This document shows, in pieces, positions 41,640 to 51,073 of a stretch of DNA of 64,000 nt (its first letter is position 1; every line of letters begins with the position of its first letter). A program made the translations under genes and the position numbers. The stretch is taken from NCBI GenBank assembly GCA_035628135.1, contig DASPKM010000011.1, positions 62,001-126,000 on the forward strand, read 5' to 3'. The DNA comes from DASPKM01 sp035628135. Its GTDB lineage: Bacteria > Bacteroidota > Bacteroidia > Chitinophagales > Chitinophagaceae. The notes under the pieces were generated by a model. That model was not told the origin of the DNA, ran no database searches, and was given only the letters and a program-made list of their open reading frames with translations.

Positions 41640-43781
41640 ATGGCAGCGAACCCATGCGCCCAGTCAATTAAGGACAACCTTAGCAAGAATGCAAAGGAGA
41701 TCCAGGAAGTTATCTGGACAGGGCCTAATGCAGAGGTAACAAAAGAGGAACTTGAGTCTAACAGTTTCGGGACGGCCACGCCATTTGCGCTGATCTGTCC
41801 TCCTAACTATGGATACGATTATACAAATTTCTCACCGCAGGCACACGCAATATGCAATTGCAAAGACGTGACGGGAAGACCTATCCCTGATTGTACGCCG
41901 AGAGGCCCTTATTATCCCTACGCAACCTTTTTATGCCTTGATGTCAACACGCTTCAATACAGCTCGAGGCGCGGAAGGGATTGTATAAACCAGGGAGACA
42001 ATTTTTACTTCCTCACCTGTTTTTGGTGTTGCGGCGGATACCGTTCTATGGCGGCCGCTCCAGATGGCGTGAAGGCACTCGATCAACTCCAGGAAGGCGA
42101 TGAGATCTTGACAGGATCTTTTAAAAACAAAAAAATAACATGGAGGCCAGGAACTGTTGCATTCAGCGGGGGAACTGATGAAAGAAGCAGCCAGTCTTCC
42201 ATGGTGTATATACATTTCGACCATAGTAAAGTAGTAGCAACACCAGACCAGTTGTTCCTGCTCTCTACCGGTGAATTGTGCCGGGCTGACAGGCTGGTGC
42301 CAGGCGCTGACAAACTATTGAATGCATCAGGAGATCCCATCAACATACTTGCAATCAGCATGGGTGAATATAATGGCGGCGTACACCAGGTTGCAGCCGC
42401 AACAGCTTTCCATGGAGATATCGACGGCCATTTACTTTTATGGGGAGGCGTGGTTGCAGGCGATTTTTTACTGCAAACCAATGCCGCACAGCTCATCAAA
42501 AATGGTTTGATGAGAGACTCCGACAAGCTGCCGAAAATAGGCACCACGGAATATGAGCAAAAAAATAAGCGGCTCTTAAAAGAAAATTTCAACGTAAGCG
42601 CTCCAATGCTGCCATCCAATGGCAATGGAGGAAAAGCAACAAAGCTTCAGGCATTTTATTTACCCGGCGACCAGGTCATTACCATTCCTCCAACTGCAGC
42701 AGCCTACCTGGATGAAGCACAGGCGAAGGACGTGCTTGACAAAGCGCCGCGGTGGGATTTTGATGAAGCAGGCATTAACAGCGATTGGGTAACATACGTA
42801 TTGAGCATATTCAGCGGGCTTTATCCCAAGATCAATTTTTATTTCGACCAGGCAAATCCCGCTACCAATGCCTATGCATTCAATGTCGGCACCGACATGT
42901 ATGTTGTGCTTTGCGGCGGTATGGCTAGGTTGAAAGGACTGGCACAGGAAGGGCTGTCGTTCATTCTGGCGCACATGGTATCGGCCTCGCAACGGTCCGC
43001 GCCACAGGGCGATAATAGTTGGACCTCTGTAGCGATGGCTGATTATTATAGCATATCCATCCTGATGAATGTCTATTTCGGCAAGGACTTCGGTGCGATG
43101 TACATGCCTGGATACAGGCAGCTCAATGACTGCATATTTAAATTCATCAGCGAACAAAACAGTAAATACAGCGGCGATCCTTATCACCCTACCATCGACA
43201 AACGCTTTGATGCGCTTGACGCGGGCAAAGCAATGGATTTCCCTCCCGATGGTATTGGAGGACCAACCGCCGGCGGACTGAAAGTGGTAGGCGCTAAGGC
43301 ATATCCACCCATGGTAAATGCATATTCCTTTATAGATGTCAATATTACTGCGGAGCAATCTGCAGCGGCATACAAAGACCTGGCAAAGAACAATGTGATA
43401 AGTTACTCAGGCGAAATAGCTGATTCATTTAACATGAATACAGACCTCGACTTCCTATTCCCGGATGTGGAGGATGAAGATGACCGCGAGATGATGATCG
43501 GTGATGTGCGTAGCGTATTGCTGCAAGCGGGCGCAGTGATCGCGCTTGAATTCAATACACAGGTCGGCGACAAGTCTGGCAGTAATGCCGGTAATTATTC
43601 ACTCACACCCAAAGCGCGGGTAAGATCTGCACAGGTGCAGGTAAATAGCCCGGTGGTGGATATAAAGGCAAACATCAGGCGCGGTGTTGAATATGAAATA
43701 AAAGTAGGGAACAATGTGACGTCAAGCGATGGATCGACATTAGACCAGCAACAGAATTCGGCAAAATTTAGATTGACTTAA
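41640..43781 (+). CDS. Tc-locus protein with Hint-like and zincin-like regions, paralogue 2
   Basis: A 713-residue paralogue of the preceding gene. I start at 41640 (MAANPCAQSIKDNLSK), which aligns with the first Met of paralogue 1; the frame opens at 41610, inside the hairpin. All regions recur in order: Cys-rich N-terminus, Hint-like ATPDQLFLLSTGELCRADRLVPGA, zincin-like LSFILAHMVSASQR, and the Ig-like tail (IALEFNTQVGDKSGS). The position of the Hint cysteine is lost: CFWCCGGYRSMAAAPDG, against CFCCCSCYANGTRIAIPTG, has Gly for Cys and two residues fewer. It therefore cannot do Hint chemistry, even though the fold is kept. Confidence 0.8.
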   Translation: MAANPCAQSIKDNLSKNAKEIQEVIWTGPNAEVTKEELESNSFGTATPFALICPPNYGYDYTNFSPQAHAICNCKDVTGRPIPDCTPRGPYYPYATFLCLDVNTLQYSSRRGRDCINQGDNFYFLTCFWCCGGYRSMAAAPDGVKALDQLQEGDEILTGSFKNKKITWRPGTVAFSGGTDERSSQSSMVYIHFDHSKVVATPDQLFLLSTGELCRADRLVPGADKLLNASGDPINILAISMGEYNGGVHQVAAATAFHGDIDGHLLLWGGVVAGDFLLQTNAAQLIKNGLMRDSDKLPKIGTTEYEQKNKRLLKENFNVSAPMLPSNGNGGKATKLQAFYLPGDQVITIPPTAAAYLDEAQAKDVLDKAPRWDFDEAGINSDWVTYVLSIFSGLYPKINFYFDQANPATNAYAFNVGTDMYVVLCGGMARLKGLAQEGLSFILAHMVSASQRSAPQGDNSWTSVAMADYYSISILMNVYFGKDFGAMYMPGYRQLNDCIFKFISEQNSKYSGDPYHPTIDKRFDALDAGKAMDFPPDGIGGPTAGGLKVVGAKAYPPMVNAYSFIDVNITAEQSAAAYKDLAKNNVISYSGEIADSFNMNTDLDFLFPDVEDEDDREMMIGDVRSVLLQAGAVIALEFNTQVGDKSGSNAGNYSLTPKARVRSAQVQVNSPVVDIKANIRRGVEYEIKVGNNVTSSDGSTLDQQQNSAKFRLT

Positions 43782-43823
43782 AGCAAGTTGCTCATTGTAT
43801 TGTTCAAATTTAATCGAGCTAAA

Positions 43824-44363
43824 ATGGAAACGACTCTTTTAGAACTGAAGCAAATAAGCGACGTACAGGAAGCGTGTACAAAATTCGGGAAGCTACTTGG
43901 ATTGGATGGCCCTGTACCACAAGATGTTTTGTATGCCGCGATAGAAGATGAAGATTATGCGCGCAACCTCTTGTTGTGCCGGAGAAATTCAGTTATGCTG
44001 ACCAACCTGCTGATGCAACCGGCAGGGGTAACCGCAACTGCAACTGCTGCTAACGGCAACTACAGTAACCTGCAATTGATCGGTAAAGCCGCAAAAGCAT
44101 TGCTGGATTGGAGCAAAACTGGATTTTCAACGGTAGACGAGCGCACATACGAAAGAAGACTGGCAGCCTGCCACCGTTGCGACCAGTTGGAAGCGCCGCC
44201 CGACAAATTGTTGTACAAGATAAGCCTTGGCAAAAAAGAAGACAAGCGTACTTGCAAATCCTGCGGATGTGTCGTATCAAGAAAAGCCCGGCTAACCAGC
44301 GATTCCTGCCCCCTGGAAGACCCGGCTAACCCAGGGTTCAACAGGTGGGGAGAAGCACGATAG
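43824..44363 (+). CDS. small protein with C-terminal CxxC...CxxCGC zinc-ribbon-like motif
   Basis: A 179-residue protein starting at METTLLELKQ (43824; the frame opens 12 codons earlier). The N-terminal ~75 residues are helical with no family I recognise. The C-terminal ~60 residues contain YERRLAACHRCDQLEAPP and RTCKSCGCVVSRKARL, then SCPL, the C-x2-C/C-x2-C-G-C/C-P pattern seen in small phage and host proteins where it probably binds zinc. It is the last plus-strand gene of the Tc locus, 43 bases after paralogue 2. An accessory or immunity role is conceivable but unsupported. Confidence 0.7.
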   Translation: METTLLELKQISDVQEACTKFGKLLGLDGPVPQDVLYAAIEDEDYARNLLLCRRNSVMLTNLLMQPAGVTATATAANGNYSNLQLIGKAAKALLDWSKTGFSTVDERTYERRLAACHRCDQLEAPPDKLLYKISLGKKEDKRTCKSCGCVVSRKARLTSDSCPLEDPANPGFNRWGEAR

Positions 44364-44524
44364 CCGTTAGACAGCAAACGCAAACAGCTGCTGAGAAGGC
44401 ACATCCTTTCCCTGAAGACAATAACATCAGCCTGTTTGCCAAACATGTAAAAGTTATCAATGTTGAATGCGCGCATTGCAATATAGTGCAACATATGCTC
44501 GCGCATCCCCGGCTATTGGGAATT

Positions 44525-45397
44525 TCAATGAGCGAATAAGAACATCACAGCAACCGGAAATCTTTTTGCCCATGCAATTTCAGTATGCGTGGCACATTCG
44601 GCCACATTTATTTTCAAGCGCTGTTTCGATGCTCCTTTGCGTTCAAGAATAGTTTTGAGCTGCAAAACATCCTTTACAGCCTCATTGTCCCAATCGCCGG
44701 GTTTGCAGTTTGGGTTTCCCAGCTCATTGGTTCCGACACCGATATATATTCTTGCCGGCCAGTCATTGACCAATTCGGCGTCTCTAAGCAAATGAGCACT
44801 ATCAACGTAGAGGGATGGACTTTCCATTAATAAAAAATCAAAGGCCTTTGGTTTTTTTATCACAGCATACAATGCTGCTATGGCGCCATACGAAGATCCC
44901 CCAATGCCCCGTCCGGAAGGGTGTGCAATGGTCCGGTAGTTGGAATCTATGAACGGCAATACTTCGAGTGTTAAAAAGTCGGGGTATTTCCTTCCTTCGG
45001 GCGCTGGTATGCGAGGCGAGAGAAACACGTCTTCGTAAGCGAGGTATTCCCTTCCCCTGTCCCTTCTTCCGATATTGTCAATGCCAACAATAATAAATTC
45101 AGTGACCGCATTTTTACGCCATAAGCTGTCCATTATTTCATCAACCCGCCATTCCAATCTATTAGTGGAAACGGAGGAACTGCTATCAAATAAATTCTGG
45201 CCATCATTCAAATAGAGGACCCTGTACCGTTTATTCCTGTTTTTGTCTAAATAATATCCCGGCGGTAATAAAACTCTTAAATACCTTGTGTTATTGAACA
45301 CCTTGCTGTTAAACGAGTGAAGCACAATCCGGTCACTTTGTGTGTGACCATGCAGGTGCCAACAGGATACAACAATACAAAAGATGAACTTTATCAT
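44525..45397 (-). CDS. secreted esterase of the Esterase D/enterochelin esterase family
   Basis: A 290-residue alpha/beta hydrolase with a short signal peptide (MIKFIFCIVVSCWHLHGHTQ). Family motifs: RYLRVLLPPGYYLDKN, RVLYLNDGQNLFD, FIIVGIDN, and the nucleophile elbow GIGGSSYGAIAALYA. The catalytic Asp/Glu lies in the YIGVGTNELGN region and the His in CATHTEIAWAKRFP. It may hydrolyse small esters or siderophore esters. It is convergent with the Tc locus and stands alone. Confidence 0.85.
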   Translation of the reverse strand: MIKFIFCIVVSCWHLHGHTQSDRIVLHSFNSKVFNNTRYLRVLLPPGYYLDKNRNKRYRVLYLNDGQNLFDSSSSVSTNRLEWRVDEIMDSLWRKNAVTEFIIVGIDNIGRRDRGREYLAYEDVFLSPRIPAPEGRKYPDFLTLEVLPFIDSNYRTIAHPSGRGIGGSSYGAIAALYAVIKKPKAFDFLLMESPSLYVDSAHLLRDAELVNDWPARIYIGVGTNELGNPNCKPGDWDNEAVKDVLQLKTILERKGASKQRLKINVAECATHTEIAWAKRFPVAVMFLFAH

Positions 45398-45941
45398 ATG
45401 CTCGATACTAGTTTATATGCGATATTACTTTCCAGGAAAACTGCCAATGGCGTTACCGTTTTCATCATAAATTCAAGCCTGGCATCACCCGTCTGTTGAC
45501 AAGTCTGGTGCATGCTTATTGATCCGCTCAGCATTGAGCGCTGTAAAAACGCACTTTCTTTTGATTGGGGCTAACGCCCGCTGTAAAGAAAAACCGGAAT
45601 GTGAGGCTGCAAATGACATTACAAACGGCAAGCACACGATTGATCGAGATTTCATAAAGCATGTTATAAGATTGGAAAGTTAGGAAATATGCTGACCAGG
45701 AAGCTTGATTGCGCAACAGGTCCACCATGGTATAAACATGTCAAAACCTGCTAATTCTCCTCCAGAATATTAATGTAAGGGTACGCTATAGTGTTGATGA
45801 TGTCCTATATACCCGCCGGCCTGGCATTATTTCCGAGGGCTATAAAGGACGATTACGCATGATCTTTCAATCCCGCTGTGTTGGAATGCGCATCGGCCTT
45901 AATAATAGTCCATAAATTTGCAACCAACAGACATCACATTA
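45398..45941. other. intergenic stretch without a supported gene
   Basis: There are 544 bases between divergent genes. Only short frames of no recognisable character are present. No hairpin, repeat or palindrome stood out. Confidence 0.5.
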
Positions 45942-46526
45942 ATGAAACCACTATTAACGCAGCATGTAGCCAGTGTGCTATTATTAATATTTACCGCTTG
46001 CTCAGATACAACCACCACAAAGAATCAGGAGGACGATCAAACGGCCATGCCTGCGGCAGATTCAAGCGCAACAAAAATAACGACGCCCGAGTTCGCTATA
46101 AAAGTGGGAGGGCGCTATTTACAATTATCACAATGGGACCGCGAAACCGCCTTGTTACCACGCTTAGGCGCTCCACTAAGCGAAAAGGTCGATACGCTGG
46201 GTGCCGGTGCAGATACATTCATGGGATCAAGGACAAAAACCCAGGTTTATGACGGCCTGATCGTAAAATGGTTTTCTCCTAAAGCATCAGATTCATTTTG
46301 GGTCCAGGAAATCGCTGTAAAGTCTGAGAAATTTGAAACCGCCGCGGGGCTAAAAGTTGGAGATGATGTAAAGAGACTGCAGTTGATATATCCAAAGGCT
46401 GTGCCCGCGAAAATCACCCCCGGGGAATATTACACATACAGCGACGAGACACAAACAAAGAATTTAGAGATCGAGATCAAAAATTCAAAGGTGATTGGCT
46501 ATAGATTCTTTTACCTTATGAATTGA
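45942..46526 (+). CDS. putative lipoprotein, function unknown
   Basis: A 194-residue protein from the ATG at 45942 (MKPLLTQHVASVLLLIFTAC), giving a clean lipoprotein signal with the lipobox cysteine at residue 20, followed by a Thr/Asp-rich linker. The body (FAIKVGGRYLQLSQWD, GLKVGDDVKRLQLIYP, GYRFFYLMN) is beta-rich. The segment around GLKVGDDVKRL resembles the short motif of BamE-like or SmpA-like folds, but similarity is too weak to assign. It stands alone. Confidence 0.75.
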   Translation: MKPLLTQHVASVLLLIFTACSDTTTTKNQEDDQTAMPAADSSATKITTPEFAIKVGGRYLQLSQWDRETALLPRLGAPLSEKVDTLGAGADTFMGSRTKTQVYDGLIVKWFSPKASDSFWVQEIAVKSEKFETAAGLKVGDDVKRLQLIYPKAVPAKITPGEYYTYSDETQTKNLEIEIKNSKVIGYRFFYLMN

Positions 46527-46685
46527 CAGCTGTTTTAATTGATCTTTCTAAGGCCAACCCGGTCGATCTCTTTCCTGATCAATTTCTTTCGATCCTCCTT
46601 ACTATTCATCAATGCGTCTTTTCCATGCCTCCCGGCTTCATGCCTGTCCTCCTGCTTTACAGGGTTTGAATTCAATGTGCAGGTT

Positions 46686-47138
46686 TCACAAAGCATCGGG
46701 AATTTCCGGCTCAACCAACTTAGCCAGCTTTTGCAGAGATTCCTGCCATCCCAGGTAACACATTTCAGCAGGTATGGCCTCAGGGATCCCTTCCTGCAGG
46801 ATTTTTATTTCGGTACCCACAGAAACTTTTTGCAGCCAAACGGTCGTGATCATTTCACCGGGCAGGTTGGGATCGTCAAACTGGTCTGTATACTTTAAAA
46901 ATTCGTTTGGCTTCATCTCAACATATTTTCCGCCGAATGAATGGCTATTACCAGTCGAAAAATTCTGGAAAGACATTTTGTACGTGCCCCCAACCCGCGC
47001 ATTCATTTCATGCACGATGCATACATAGCCATAAGGAGGTAACCAGGAGGCCATGGCATTGGCTTCAGTGAACGCGCGATAAACCTTTTCTGGAGAGGCT
47101 TTAAGAACCCTGTGTAATGAAACATTGTTGTTTGACAT
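46686..47138 (-). CDS. SRPBCC/AHSA1 domain protein
   Basis: A 150-residue protein of the START-like AHSA1 group. VSLHRVLKASPEKVYRAFTEANAMASWLPP is the classic N-terminal strand and helix, and VGGTYKMSFQNFSTG and GEMITTVWLQKV continue the fold. These proteins form a hydrophobic cavity for small ligands or act as Hsp90 co-chaperone-like factors; the ligand is unknown. It is divergent from the DUF488 gene. Confidence 0.88.
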   Translation of the reverse strand: MSNNNVSLHRVLKASPEKVYRAFTEANAMASWLPPYGYVCIVHEMNARVGGTYKMSFQNFSTGNSHSFGGKYVEMKPNEFLKYTDQFDDPNLPGEMITTVWLQKVSVGTEIKILQEGIPEAIPAEMCYLGWQESLQKLAKLVEPEIPDAL

Positions 47139-47348
47139 AAAATCAGTTTGTTAATTATGTATTTAGCGATTGCTCTGCCCGTTTTTATAGTGGTTGCTGC
47201 TCCACTGTCCGGGTTGAGTGTTTACCATCAACCTGACAGCACAAAGTTGGAAGTAAAATTTGACGCTAACGGGGTGGTTATACGACAATTTCGCGGGCCG
47301 TTTGCGACATTAAATCGCCATTTCCTTAACTTTCTGGATTATTCACCT

Positions 47349-47693
47349 ATGCCAGTACTTGTAAAACGTATTTATGAAACGGCAGGCCCAAAAGATGGGT
47401 ATCGCGTGTTGGTTGACCGTCTATGGCCGCGTGGGATTAAAAAAGAATCAGCAAAAATCGATACCTGGTTAAAGGATGTGGCTCCCTCAACAAAGCTCAG
47501 GCAGTGGTTTCATAAAGACCGCACGCAATGGGCGGAGTTTCAAAAAAAGTATAAGCAGGAATTAAAAGACAATCCTGCCTGGGAGGAACTGCAGGACCTT
47601 GCAAAGCAGCATAAAACCTTAACGCTGCTATACAGCGCAAAGGACGAAGAGCGGAATCATGCGCTTATTTTGGAGAAGATGCTGGGCGCGTGA
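47349..47693 (+). CDS. DUF488 family protein (YeaO-like)
   Basis: A 114-residue protein starting at MPVLVKRIYETAGPKDG (47349). The frame is open for 67 codons upstream, but that part has no family similarity and includes the divergent promoter region. Diagnostic segments are GYRVLVDRLWPRGIKKE, WLKDVAPSTKLRQWFHKD and TLLYSAKDEERNHALIL. DUF488 proteins have no settled function. The 3' end has a decayed duplicate at 50964-51054. Confidence 0.9.
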   Translation: MPVLVKRIYETAGPKDGYRVLVDRLWPRGIKKESAKIDTWLKDVAPSTKLRQWFHKDRTQWAEFQKKYKQELKDNPAWEELQDLAKQHKTLTLLYSAKDEERNHALILEKMLGA

Positions 47694-47868
47694 GTAAAAC
47701 GAGTAGCGCGTACGGGATAAACTGTATAAATGCAGGGGTGGACAGTGCTATCCGCGGAAGCGTAAAGATAATATCCCGTTTTCTGCAGATCATCGGTTCG
47801 TTGTTGCAGGTTGGCGAATATTCTGAAAGTTTATTGGGTTTTTAGCGTTTTTAGCGTTTTGATTTTAA

Positions 47869-50328
47869 ATGAAAATGTGCTTAGATAACGCTAAAAACGG
47901 GTATAAGAGGCTCCTCATTTTTACCCTTGCCATAACCCTGGCCCAGTCATTGTGTGCGCAGGAAAAAACTTATTCCATCAAGGGCTTAATTACTACGAAT
48001 ACAGGCCAAATCCTGCCGTTCACCACAGTTATAATGTACAAAGGCGATGACACCAGTGTGTACAGGAGCCAATATACAGACAGTGCCGGCAAGTTCATAT
48101 TCACCTCGCTCCGGCAAGGTACTTATCGCTTACATATCACGCAGGTTGGGTTTGAAGAAAAGATAATCGATGGATTTTTTTTGACCACGCAGCTTGAACT
48201 TCCGCCCATTCAATTGGTATTACGTAAAAATGACCTGGGCGCGGTAGTCGTCCAGGCGCGCACGCCTCCGGTAGCGTACAAAGATGGAAAGATCATAGTC
48301 AATGTTGCCGCGAATATCACGATGACCGGTGCAAACGGGGCCGAACTGCTCGAGCGGCTTCCCGGCATTTCCTTAGATGCTGACGGAAACATTTTGCTCA
48401 AGGGGCAAGCCGGCGTTCGTATCATGATCGATGGCGTCTTGATCAATTTATCAGGCGCCCAGCTTCTTAATTTTCTGCAAACAAAACAGGCGCAGCAAAT
48501 TGAAACAATAGAGATCATCAGCAGCCCAACGGCTCAATTTGACGCCTCGGGGAGCGCAGGCGTGATCAATATCGTCACCCGCAAGCAAAAGAACCAGCAT
48601 CTGTTTTACAATTTTAGCGGAACGCTTACGCAAGGCACATTTTTTAAAAATGCATTTGCAGGCTCCGCCGGGTTTAGAAAAAATAAATGGACCTTTTTCT
48701 TCAGTGTCAACGCAGGCCGGAATAAGGATTTTGCAAGACCCAGCTTAGTTCGTGTTTACCCCGATCCGGCAATGCGATTTTTTTACCAGCGGTCTGACCA
48801 GACTGTCCGAAACAGTACGGTGAGCATAAATTCATCTATTGAATACGCTTTTTCAACCAGAACCTCCATGGGGCTATCGGCGAGTTTAAATTCTTCTAAC
48901 GCCAGGAATGAAAACAAAAGTTTATCCTCTTTTAATGATATAGGAGACAAGGTGGTCTTTTATTCAGATTTCCACGGTTTCAGTAAGAGTTCGAGCCTCA
49001 ACGGAGGTGTCAATCTTAATTTCAGGCATGACCTGGACTCATCGGGCAAAAGGTTCAGTGCCGACCTTGATTATTTTCGATACAAACAAGAGGGGGATCA
49101 TTTTTCTTCAACCATCAAATCTGATGATCTGAATGTCCCCTTGGATGAGCCATTCGTATTAACAGGGTTTCTACCTTCCAATTACCAGATTTATTCAATA
49201 AAGCTTGATTACACGCATCCGCTTTCTAAATTCCTTAAAGCAGGAGGGGGTTTAAAAGCAAGTGATGTCTGCAATAAGAGCCAAGCCAATTATTTTATAG
49301 AAGAGAATTACCAAACAGTAGTAGATACCAGCAGGACAAATCATTTTCATTATCGTGAAAAAATGCAAGCGGCCTATACCAGTCTCAGGGTTACGAAAAG
49401 TAAATGGAATATGCAGGTTGGTATGCGCATGGAAAACACTATGATACTGGGGCATTTGCTGACAAACGGTCAAAAGTTTTCCTATTCTTATCTCCAAGTT
49501 TTCCCATCTGTGTTTGCAAGCTACTCCATTTCAAAAAAAATGTCGCTGGGATTCAATATGAGCAGAAGGATCGACCGCCCGGAGTACCAGGACCTGAATC
49601 CTTTTAGATTCTTTGTAGACCTGTATACGTACAGGCAGGGAAATTACCAGCTACAACCACACTACTCTAAAAACATCGAATTGACCTTGACAAAATCCGG
49701 TGGTTTTATCGCATCAGTTTTCTATAACCATATTGAAAACAATATTACAAGAGTATTGGTGAGGTCCGCAGATACCGCCAGTAAAGCTGCATTTCAAACT
49801 TCGATGAACCTGGGCTACAGAACTAACTATGGGATTAGTGTTTATTATCCAGTCAAATTTACCAGGCACTGGTCAGCGAATCTAAACGGCCAGCTATTTA
49901 CAAATAAGTATAAAGGGCAAATAAGCAACGGGCCATTTGATCAGCAAGTAAATAGTTATACACTAGCCATTATCCAGACCTTCAAGTTCAAGGCAAACCT
50001 AAACGCTGAGCTTTCGCTGAACTACCGGTCGCCTTTTCTTTTTGGAACATTCAGAAACAAGTCGATGTGCAATTTGTCATTTGGTTTATCCAGGAACCTG
50101 CTTAACAATAAAGCCTCCATTCGTTTTCTTTTTAATGATATGCTTTACACATGGAAGAGAAGATTCACTGTAGACTACGAGGGAATGAATATGAACTATA
50201 AACGTCCCAATGATACCAGGTATGTGCGATTGGCATTCACTTATTCTTTTAACAAGGCCGGAAGGGCAAGGCCGCGCGTGACTTCATCAGATGAGGAACG
50301 CGGCAGGCTCATAGGTTCTGATAATTAA
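47869..50328 (+). CDS. outer membrane beta-barrel receptor (TonB-dependent-receptor-like)
   Basis: An 819-residue outer membrane protein of the OMP_b-brl_3 group. A signal peptide (LLIFTLAITLAQSLCAQ) is followed by a carboxypeptidase-regulatory-like domain (residues ~30-125: YSIKGLITTNTGQILPFTT). The plug domain follows (~130-240: ELLERLPGISLDADGNILLKG, GSAGVINIVTRKQ), then a long barrel with alternating strands. It probably transports an unknown ligand. There are no neighbouring SusD or sigma/anti-sigma genes. Direct repeats of TTTTTAGCG sit just upstream (around 47838-47856). Confidence 0.88.
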   Translation: MKMCLDNAKNGYKRLLIFTLAITLAQSLCAQEKTYSIKGLITTNTGQILPFTTVIMYKGDDTSVYRSQYTDSAGKFIFTSLRQGTYRLHITQVGFEEKIIDGFFLTTQLELPPIQLVLRKNDLGAVVVQARTPPVAYKDGKIIVNVAANITMTGANGAELLERLPGISLDADGNILLKGQAGVRIMIDGVLINLSGAQLLNFLQTKQAQQIETIEIISSPTAQFDASGSAGVINIVTRKQKNQHLFYNFSGTLTQGTFFKNAFAGSAGFRKNKWTFFFSVNAGRNKDFARPSLVRVYPDPAMRFFYQRSDQTVRNSTVSINSSIEYAFSTRTSMGLSASLNSSNARNENKSLSSFNDIGDKVVFYSDFHGFSKSSSLNGGVNLNFRHDLDSSGKRFSADLDYFRYKQEGDHFSSTIKSDDLNVPLDEPFVLTGFLPSNYQIYSIKLDYTHPLSKFLKAGGGLKASDVCNKSQANYFIEENYQTVVDTSRTNHFHYREKMQAAYTSLRVTKSKWNMQVGMRMENTMILGHLLTNGQKFSYSYLQVFPSVFASYSISKKMSLGFNMSRRIDRPEYQDLNPFRFFVDLYTYRQGNYQLQPHYSKNIELTLTKSGGFIASVFYNHIENNITRVLVRSADTASKAAFQTSMNLGYRTNYGISVYYPVKFTRHWSANLNGQLFTNKYKGQISNGPFDQQVNSYTLAIIQTFKFKANLNAELSLNYRSPFLFGTFRNKSMCNLSFGLSRNLLNNKASIRFLFNDMLYTWKRRFTVDYEGMNMNYKRPNDTRYVRLAFTYSFNKAGRARPRVTSSDEERGRLIGSDN

Positions 50329-50367
50329 ATCCTGATTATACCGGCCGCGGCATTCTCATACAGATAC

Positions 50368-50826
50368 TTAACTTCTTTTGGTAATGCTTCTTAAAGCCAT
50401 CTTTCTGTCAATCGAAAATTTTCCGCCGCCGGCTACCATCAGGCAAAGTGTTACGGTCAGGATCAATATATGAAACTCGAATCCTTCTGACCTGTTTGCC
50501 TCCATATACCAATTCATATAAAACTGCCCGCGATGAACCAGCAATACTGCTCCAATAATTATAACGGAAATAATAAACGCTCCAACCCGTGTCAAAAAAC
50601 CGGCAATAAGCAGTATTGGTGAAAAAAATTCACCAATTATTACGAGCCAGGTGACAGTAGGCGAAAGGTCGAACCAAATTTGCCAGTTAGCAACGGTTTT
50701 TGATGGACCGCTGCCACCCCAAATACCAAGCATTTTTTGAGCACCATGCGCAAAAATGATTATTCCTAATCCTATTCGCAGGATCAAGGGAATGATTGAA
50801 TCCGATGTTTGAAATAAAAATCTCAC
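50368..50826 (-). CDS. DoxX family membrane protein
   Basis: A 152-residue protein with four hydrophobic helices. LILRIGLGIIIFAHGAQKMLGIWGG is the DoxX signature, followed by VTWLVIIGEFFSPILLIAGFLTRVGAF. DoxX proteins are small membrane proteins linked to redox or sulfur metabolism in some organisms, with unclear biochemical function. It stands alone, convergent with the barrel gene. Confidence 0.9.
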   Translation of the reverse strand: MRFLFQTSDSIIPLILRIGLGIIIFAHGAQKMLGIWGGSGPSKTVANWQIWFDLSPTVTWLVIIGEFFSPILLIAGFLTRVGAFIISVIIIGAVLLVHRGQFYMNWYMEANRSEGFEFHILILTVTLCLMVAGGGKFSIDRKMALRSITKRS

Positions 50827-50963
50827 TAAAATGATTTCTCAAATCGTTTCTGAATAAATAAATACGTTAGTATCTGTTTATAGATATAATGATTATTAAA
50901 TTAATGGAATAGTGGCCTTCTCCCGTTAGTGTGAAAACAAAAGGCAGCAATTGACAAAGCCGC

Positions 50964-51054
50964 GCAAACCAGCACAAAACCTTTACGCCCTAATATGGCA
51001 AGGGACGAAGAGCGGGATCATGTGGTAATTTTGATGAAGATGCCTAGTTCGTGA
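50964..51054 (+). pseudogene. decayed 3' end of a second DUF488 gene
   Basis: The last codons before the stop at 51052-51054 read ARDEERDHVVILMKMPSS, against AKDEERNHALILEKMLGA at the end of the intact gene (47349-47693). DNA similarity continues upstream through GCAAACCAGCACAAAACC (intact: GCAAAGCAGCATAAAACC), with small deletions that break the frame. The remainder of the gene is missing. Confidence 0.75.
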
Positions 51055-51073
51055 GAACCTATATGAAACTTGG

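Noticed and set aside
45528..45728. Small minus-strand frame of 66 codons
   Set aside because: No motif, no neighbour and no promoter or conservation cue to support it.
47148..47348. Upstream extension of the DUF488 gene
   Set aside because: The family starts at the Met at 47349; the extension resembles no known domain and covers the divergent promoter region.
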